Shown piece by piece: positions 1-2,649 of a stretch of DNA of 5,028 nt; the stretch's first letter is position 1, and every line of letters starts with the position of its first letter. The notes beneath the pieces are model-generated. The model searched no databases and had not been told where the DNA came from. It saw only the letters and a program-made list of their open reading frames with translations. The stretch lies in contig DAOWHI010000062.1 of assembly GCA_030641505.1 (NCBI GenBank), positions 1 to 5,028 of the forward strand, read 5' to 3'. Position numbers and translations under genes: made by a program. The DNA is from Gemmatimonadota bacterium. Lineage in GTDB: Bacteria; Gemmatimonadota; Gemmatimonadetes; JACCXV01; JAHWKZ01.

Positions 1-212
1 GGCTCCTGGAGACGATTTCGGTCGCTCTAACAGCCGGGGACGAATCGGTAGGCCGAATACCGTTGTCGATGAATCCGTATGGTGACGGACACGCATCGGA
101 ACGGGTCGCTGGAGCGGTCGCGTGGCGTCTCGGTCTGGGGTCCCGACCGGCTGACTGGGATGGCCCTGAGCTGGCCGAAACGGTTGAGCCAAGGAGCCGC
201 CTCCACGTTTGA
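1..212 (+). CDS. wecB: UDP-N-acetylglucosamine 2-epimerase (non-hydrolysing type), C-terminal fragment
   Basis: This is the 3' end of a gene that starts left of the window. The third plus-strand frame is open from base 3 for 69 codons to the TGA at 210-212. The key signature is NPYGDGHASER, beginning at base 72. An NPYGDG-x-A-x-x-R tail followed by a short helix is characteristic of the C-terminus of WecB/MnaA enzymes, which interconvert UDP-GlcNAc and UDP-ManNAc in the cytoplasm for surface-polysaccharide synthesis. About 35 further residues follow the motif, somewhat more than in E. coli WecB, and end in a low-complexity tail. The catalytic residues lie outside the window, so activity cannot be judged. 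A hydrolysing NeuC-type epimerase shares a similar tail and remains possible. The gene is functionally unrelated to the operon downstream and probably belongs to a separate transcript. Confidence 0.68.
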   Translation, partial: LLETISVALTAGDESVGRIPLSMNPYGDGHASERVAGAVAWRLGLGSRPADWDGPELAETVEPRSRLHV

Positions 213-237
213 CGGACCCCCTCGGATTGAGTAAGAT
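209..237 (+). promoter_or_regulatory. Predicted sigma70-type promoter for the infC operon
   Basis: A -35 box TTGACG (209-214, five of six consensus bases) is followed by exactly 17 bases and then a -10 box TAAGAT (232-237, four of six). Transcription would start near 243-245. The -35 box overlaps the TGA stop of the upstream epimerase gene, so the operon promoter sits as close to that gene as it can. The surrounding DNA is GC-rich, which makes the pair stand out. The resulting 5' untranslated region would be about 230 nt, long for a simple leader and typical of an autoregulated ribosomal-protein operon. The call rests only on motif match and spacing. Confidence 0.6.
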
Positions 238-243
238 TCTCGG

Positions 244-271
244 GCCTCGGTGGTTTCGCCGAGGCTGTTTT
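244..271 (+). terminator. Intrinsic terminator of the upstream gene, also the first hairpin of the leader RNA
   Basis: GCCTCGGTG (244-252) pairs with CGCCGAGGC (257-265), giving nine base pairs (one of them T-G) around a GTTT loop. It is followed by TGTTTT (266-271). This has the shape of a Rho-independent terminator 32 nt past the upstream stop codon. It also begins where RNA from the predicted promoter should start. The same hairpin would therefore cap the 5' end of the infC transcript, where it could stabilise the RNA. Which role dominates cannot be told from sequence. Confidence 0.6.
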
Positions 272-335
272 GCAAAGAAGCAGAAGCCCACGGCTTCTCG
301 CCTGACGGACGCCGCTGGCTGTTCGCAGGTACGGG

Positions 336-377
336 AACGCGACGCCGACCCGCTCGCGGTGGTCGGCGCGGCGTTTT
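336..377 (+). terminator. Terminator-like hairpin inside the infC leader (candidate attenuator)
   Basis: CGCCGACC (343-350) pairs with GGTCGGCG (361-368) around a ten-base loop. Below a 2x2 internal loop, AACGC (336-340) pairs with GCGTT (371-375). The 3' side runs into TTTT (374-377). The structure lies about 95 nt before the infC start, so it would cut off the operon transcript if it formed during transcription. The repeat ACGCCG occurs at 309-314 and 342-347, and both copies are complementary to CGGCGT at 369-374. The 3' arm therefore has an alternative upstream partner, as expected for a switching element. The short U-tract makes its terminator strength uncertain. Confidence 0.5.
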
Positions 378-381
378 AGTG

Positions 382-412
382 GGCGGGCTCCTGCATCGAC
401 AGGTAGTCCGCC
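382..412 (+). promoter_or_regulatory. Long bulged hairpin between attenuator and infC
   Basis: GGCGGGCTCCTG (382-393) pairs with 400-412 through 12 base pairs, one of them G-T, with a single bulged T at 404 and a six-base CATCGA loop. It is followed by CTTTGCGTTT-type sequence with only interrupted T runs, so it is a weak terminator at best. It may be a protein-binding or RNA-stability element. TCCGC (407-411) in its 3' arm is also complementary to GCGGA (459-463) at the edge of the infC Shine-Dalgarno. The role is unknown. Confidence 0.4.
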
Positions 413-460
413 TTTGCGTTTCCGAGGGATGCGGCTGGCTAGCGTTCACTCGTCACTAGC

Positions 461-476
461 GGAGGAGGTTCTTATC
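461..476 (+). promoter_or_regulatory. Ribosome binding site that sets infC initiation at an ATC codon
   Basis: GGAGGAGG (461-468) is a near-perfect Shine-Dalgarno. Five bases after it, at 474-476, stands ATC in the IF3 reading frame, with no ATG, GTG or TTG in that frame at a usable distance. The in-frame TTG at 414 and ATG at 429 lie upstream of this site. They lack a well-spaced Shine-Dalgarno and would add a tail of 15-20 residues not expected for IF3. The site therefore decides the start. Confidence 0.82.
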
Positions 477-1010
477 AGCAAAGGCGAGACGCGGATCAAT
501 CAGCAGATCCGCTTTTCACCGATCCGGCTCATCGATCAAGATGGTGAGCAGGTCGGGGTGGTTCCGATTGAGGAGGCACAAGAGGCAGCTCGCTCCCAGG
601 GCCTGGATTTGGTGGAAGTGTCTCCCAGCGCAAGGCCGCCAGTCTGCCGGATCATGGACTACGGTCGTTACAAGTATGAACAGGCGAAAGCCGAAAGGGA
701 AGCGCGCAAGAAACAGCACGTCACCCAGATGAAAGAGATCAAGATGCGGCCCAACATCGAGGAGCACGATTTCGATTTCAAGACGCGCCACATCAAGCGT
801 TTCCTCGATGATCGCAACAAGGTAAAGGTCACCATCATGTTTCGAGGTCGAGAGATGGCCCATACCGAGAACGGCAGGGAAGTACTGAAAGATGTGATCC
901 AGGAGATCGGGGATTTGGCCATCGTCGAACACCAGGCTCGTCTCGAAGGGCGAAACATGTTCATGATCCTGGCGCCTAACACCAAGAGCACTTCAGATAC
1001 GAAGGACTAG
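474..1010 (+). CDS. infC: Translation initiation factor IF-3
   Basis: IF3 binds the 30S subunit, keeps 50S away and checks the start codon-initiator tRNA pairing. From the ATC at 474 the product is 178 residues, close to the 180 of E. coli IF3. The N-domain opens with the family's ETRIN..IR segment and the RLID..GEQVGVV strand. The signature PPVCRIMDYGRYKYEQ spans residues 55-70 and leads into the charged linker helix. The C-domain shows KEIKMRPNIEEHDFDFK, KVKVTIMFRGREMAH and a GRNMFMILAP ending strand. A rare ATC start is read from the strong Shine-Dalgarno five bases upstream. E. coli uses AUU and Myxococcus AUC for the same gene, and IF3 discriminates against such codons, giving negative feedback. 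It is the first gene of the operon and ends 22 nt before rpmI. Identity is essentially certain; the start is very likely. Confidence 0.97.
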   Translation: MSKGETRINQQIRFSPIRLIDQDGEQVGVVPIEEAQEAARSQGLDLVEVSPSARPPVCRIMDYGRYKYEQAKAEREARKKQHVTQMKEIKMRPNIEEHDFDFKTRHIKRFLDDRNKVKVTIMFRGREMAHTENGREVLKDVIQEIGDLAIVEHQARLEGRNMFMILAPNTKSTSDTKD

Positions 1011-1011
1011 C

Positions 1012-1028
1012 GCCTCGTAAGAGGAGGC
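1012..1028 (+). promoter_or_regulatory. Hairpin covering the rpmI Shine-Dalgarno
   Basis: The 22-nt infC-rpmI spacer contains the Shine-Dalgarno GAGGAGG (1021-1027) and, just before it, its own complement. GCCTC (1012-1016) can pair with GAGGC (1024-1028), or CCTC (1013-1016) with GAGG (1021-1024) across a GTAA loop of the GNRA type. Either form hides part of the ribosome binding site. A ribosome finishing infC at 1010 would disrupt it, coupling L35 synthesis to IF3 translation. In E. coli, L20 represses rpmI translation from RNA structures upstream of this gene; whether the same occurs here is inference. The stems are short. Confidence 0.45.
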
Positions 1029-1032
1029 ATGT

Positions 1033-1227
1033 ATGCCGAAGATGAAGTCCAATCGCGGAGCGGCGAAGAGATTTCGCAAAACCGCCAAGGGCAAGATCAA
1101 AAGGAAACAAGGTCACCTGCGCCACATTCTCACGAAGAAGTCGAGAAAGCGGAAACGGCAGCTGAGGAAGTCAGGTTTCGTGAGTCGCGCGGACACGGCG
1201 AGAATCAGACGGTTGCTTTCTTCATAG
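1033..1227 (+). CDS. rpmI: 50S ribosomal protein L35 (bL35)
   Basis: This encodes a 64-residue, very basic protein of the usual L35 length. It begins MPKMKSNRGAAKRF and contains the family-typical stretch K-x-G-K-I-K-R-K-Q-G-H-L-R-H-I-L followed by TKKSRKRKRQLRKSG. These are the hallmarks of L35, a small protein of the large ribosomal subunit that lies against 23S rRNA. The ATG at 1033 is five bases after GAGGAGG. Another ATG at 1029 is in a different frame and too close to that site, and its product is not L35-like. The gene sits between infC and rplT as in most bacteria. Its stop codon (1225-1227) overlaps the Shine-Dalgarno of rplT, so translation of the two genes is probably coupled. Confidence 0.97.
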   Translation: MPKMKSNRGAAKRFRKTAKGKIKRKQGHLRHILTKKSRKRKRQLRKSGFVSRADTARIRRLLSS

Positions 1228-1236
1228 GAGGAAACG

Positions 1237-1590
1237 ATGCCGCGCACAAGCAATAGCAGCCGGGGCAACAAGCGCAGGAAGAAGATCCTGAAGCAAGCTC
1301 GTGGTTATCGTGGAGGTCGCGGCCGACTCTACATGTCGGCGAAGGAGACTGTGGAGCGGGGCTTGCGCTACGCCTACCGTGATCGCAGGGCCAGGAAGCG
1401 GCAGTTCCGCAAACTCTGGATCACGCGGATCAACGCTGCTGCCAGGGAGAATGGGTTGTCGTACTCGCGTTTCATCTACGGCCTGAAGTCAGCCGAGATC
1501 GAGATTGATCGTAAGATGCTGGCCGATCTAGCGATCAACGATCCCGCGGGCTTCGCGGAGCTGGCTTCGGCCGCCAAGGCCCACCTCTAG
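1237..1590 (+). CDS. rplT: 50S ribosomal protein L20 (bL20)
   Basis: L20 binds 23S rRNA early and is needed for the first steps of 50S assembly; it is also the known feedback regulator of this operon in several bacteria. The 117-residue product matches the usual length. The extended basic N-terminal tail includes RRKKILKQARGYRGGRGR. It is followed by the highly conserved block YAYRDRRARKRQFRKLWITRINAA and then by NGLSYSRFIYGLK and IEIDRKMLADLA in the globular RNA-binding half. The start ATG lies five bases after AGGAGG (1226-1231), which itself overlaps the rpmI stop. The N-terminus, MPRTSNSSRGNKRRKK, differs from the common MARVKRG-type start but keeps the basic character. pheS follows after 18 nt with no terminator visible. 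Confidence 0.97.
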   Translation: MPRTSNSSRGNKRRKKILKQARGYRGGRGRLYMSAKETVERGLRYAYRDRRARKRQFRKLWITRINAAARENGLSYSRFIYGLKSAEIEIDRKMLADLAINDPAGFAELASAAKAHL

Positions 1591-1608
1591 CAAATCCGGC
1601 AGTGACGC

Positions 1609-2649
1609 ATGTCGAGTGGGTTGTCTGAGCGCCTGGAGGCGATCCAGCACGAGATCGCTCGGGAACTCGAGCAGGCGGGAGACCTAGCTGAGATCGAGGC
1701 GATCCGCGTCCGGACGCTGGGTCGAAAGGGCTTACTGACAGCCGAGGCAAAGGCGATCGGGGCGCTTGCCGCCGAAGATCGGCCGGCGGCCGGTGATCTC
1801 GTCAATCAGTTCAAGTCCAAACTCGAGTCGGCGATCGCCGGTCGCGAGAAGGCGTTAGGGGAGGAGGCGCTCGCTCGTCGGCTCGATGCCGAGGCACAGG
1901 ACGTCACCCTACCCGGGCGGCGAAAAGGGTTGGGCACCCGCCACCCGCTGACGATCGTAACCGAGGATCTGTTGGCGATCTTCCGCCGCATGGGTTTTGA
2001 CGTCGCGCGCGGACCTGAGGTCGAGACTACCTGGTACAACTTCGAGGCTTTGAACATCCCTGAGGGCCATCCGGCGCGAGAGGAGATGGATACTATCTAC
2101 CTCAGCGATGAGCTGGTCTTGCGAACCCACACTTCGCCGGTTCAGATCCGAACGATGGAGGAACAGCAGCCACCGGTTCGTGTCGTTTGCCCCGGCCGCG
2201 TGTTCCGCAGCGACACCCCCGACGCCTTGCACTCTCCATACTTCCACCAAATCGAAGGATTGTGGGTTGAGGAGGGGATCGCGATGAGCCACCTCAAGTG
2301 GGCGCTCACTGAGTATGCGCGCGAGTTCTTCGGGTCGAGTGTAGAGCTCCGCTTTCGACCATCTTACTTCCCGTTCACTGAACCATCGGCGGAGCTCGAT
2401 CTAGGCTGTCTGTTCTGCGACGGCGAAGGCTGCCGCGTGTGCAAGCAAACGGGTTGGCTCGAGTTGCTCGGGTGCGGGATGGTTCATCCAGCGGTGCTGG
2501 AGGGCGTCGGCTACGACAGCGAGCGTTACACCGGGTTCGCTTGGGGGATCGGCATCGAGCGGCACGCGATGCTCAAGTATGGCGTGCCGGACATTCGCAT
2601 GTTTTTCGAGAACGATCTTCGCTTCCTGCACCAGTTCGTTGGCCGATGA
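1609..2649 (+). CDS. pheS: Phenylalanine-tRNA ligase alpha subunit
   Basis: PheS is the catalytic subunit of the (alpha-beta)2 enzyme that charges tRNA-Phe. The 346-residue protein has an N-terminal helical coiled-coil arm (about 1-90, with RVRTLGRKGLLT) that grips tRNA, then the class II synthetase core. Visible core motifs are RTHTSPVQIRTM (H174, S176, matching the phenylalanine/ATP site), motif 2 PGRVFRSDTPDALHSPYFHQIEGL (195-218) and motif 3 GFAWGIGIER (309-318). The alanine of motif 3 (A311) corresponds to E. coli A294 in the specificity pocket. Residues 267-278 form a C-x2-C-x4-C-x2-C cluster (CLFCDGEGCRVC), absent from E. coli PheS and likely to bind zinc. H319 follows motif 3 where leucine or isoleucine is usual. 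No good Shine-Dalgarno precedes the ATG; coupling to rplT, 18 nt upstream, is likely. The end overlaps pheT. Confidence 0.97.
   Translation: MSSGLSERLEAIQHEIARELEQAGDLAEIEAIRVRTLGRKGLLTAEAKAIGALAAEDRPAAGDLVNQFKSKLESAIAGREKALGEEALARRLDAEAQDVTLPGRRKGLGTRHPLTIVTEDLLAIFRRMGFDVARGPEVETTWYNFEALNIPEGHPAREEMDTIYLSDELVLRTHTSPVQIRTMEEQQPPVRVVCPGRVFRSDTPDALHSPYFHQIEGLWVEEGIAMSHLKWALTEYAREFFGSSVELRFRPSYFPFTEPSAELDLGCLFCDGEGCRVCKQTGWLELLGCGMVHPAVLEGVGYDSERYTGFAWGIGIERHAMLKYGVPDIRMFFENDLRFLHQFVGR

Larger units (their letters stand above)
244..473 (+). promoter_or_regulatory. Structured 5' leader of the infC-rpmI-rplT-pheST operon
   Basis: These ~230 bases lie between the promoter and the infC start and contain no convincing coding sequence. 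At least four hairpins can be drawn: 244-265; 282-298 (AGAAGCC/GGCTTCT, seven perfect pairs with a CAC loop); 336-375 (terminator-like); and 382-412. A weaker five-pair stem, GCTAG/CTAGC (438-442 with 456-460), ends directly before the infC Shine-Dalgarno. In Bacillus and other bacteria the infC-rpmI-rplT leader is bound by L20, which promotes premature termination when L20 is in excess. The arrangement here fits such a feedback leader, but I could not match a specific L20-binding consensus. A different ligand, or a new leader class, is possible. Confidence 0.55.

Noticed and set aside
325..341. T-box motif in the leader (CGGGAACGCG at 332-341)
   Set aside because: It matches eight of ten positions of TGGNACCGCG, but the first base, which must pair with the tRNA acceptor end, is changed. 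No specifier stem is evident in the short upstream RNA. A covariance-model search would settle it.
27..449. Open frame of 140 codons on the minus strand over the leader and upstream gene
   Set aside because: It is arginine- and proline-rich low-complexity sequence typical of antisense frames in GC-rich DNA. It overlaps the recognisable epimerase tail and has no family motif or ribosome binding site that I can see.
250..459. Possible 69-residue leader peptide upstream of infC
   Set aside because: No Shine-Dalgarno precedes it. The frame runs through the hairpins with no run of regulatory codons such as phenylalanine, and the composition looks like random GC-rich translation.
414..473. N-terminal extension of IF3 from TTG 414 or ATG 429
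   Set aside because: Neither codon has a properly spaced ribosome binding site. The extension would translate through the strong Shine-Dalgarno at 461-468, and IF3 homology begins after codon 474.
1029..1256. 75-codon frame starting at the ATG four bases before rpmI
   Set aside because: It is a different frame across rpmI and the start of rplT, its ATG is almost on top of the Shine-Dalgarno, and the product is not L35-like.
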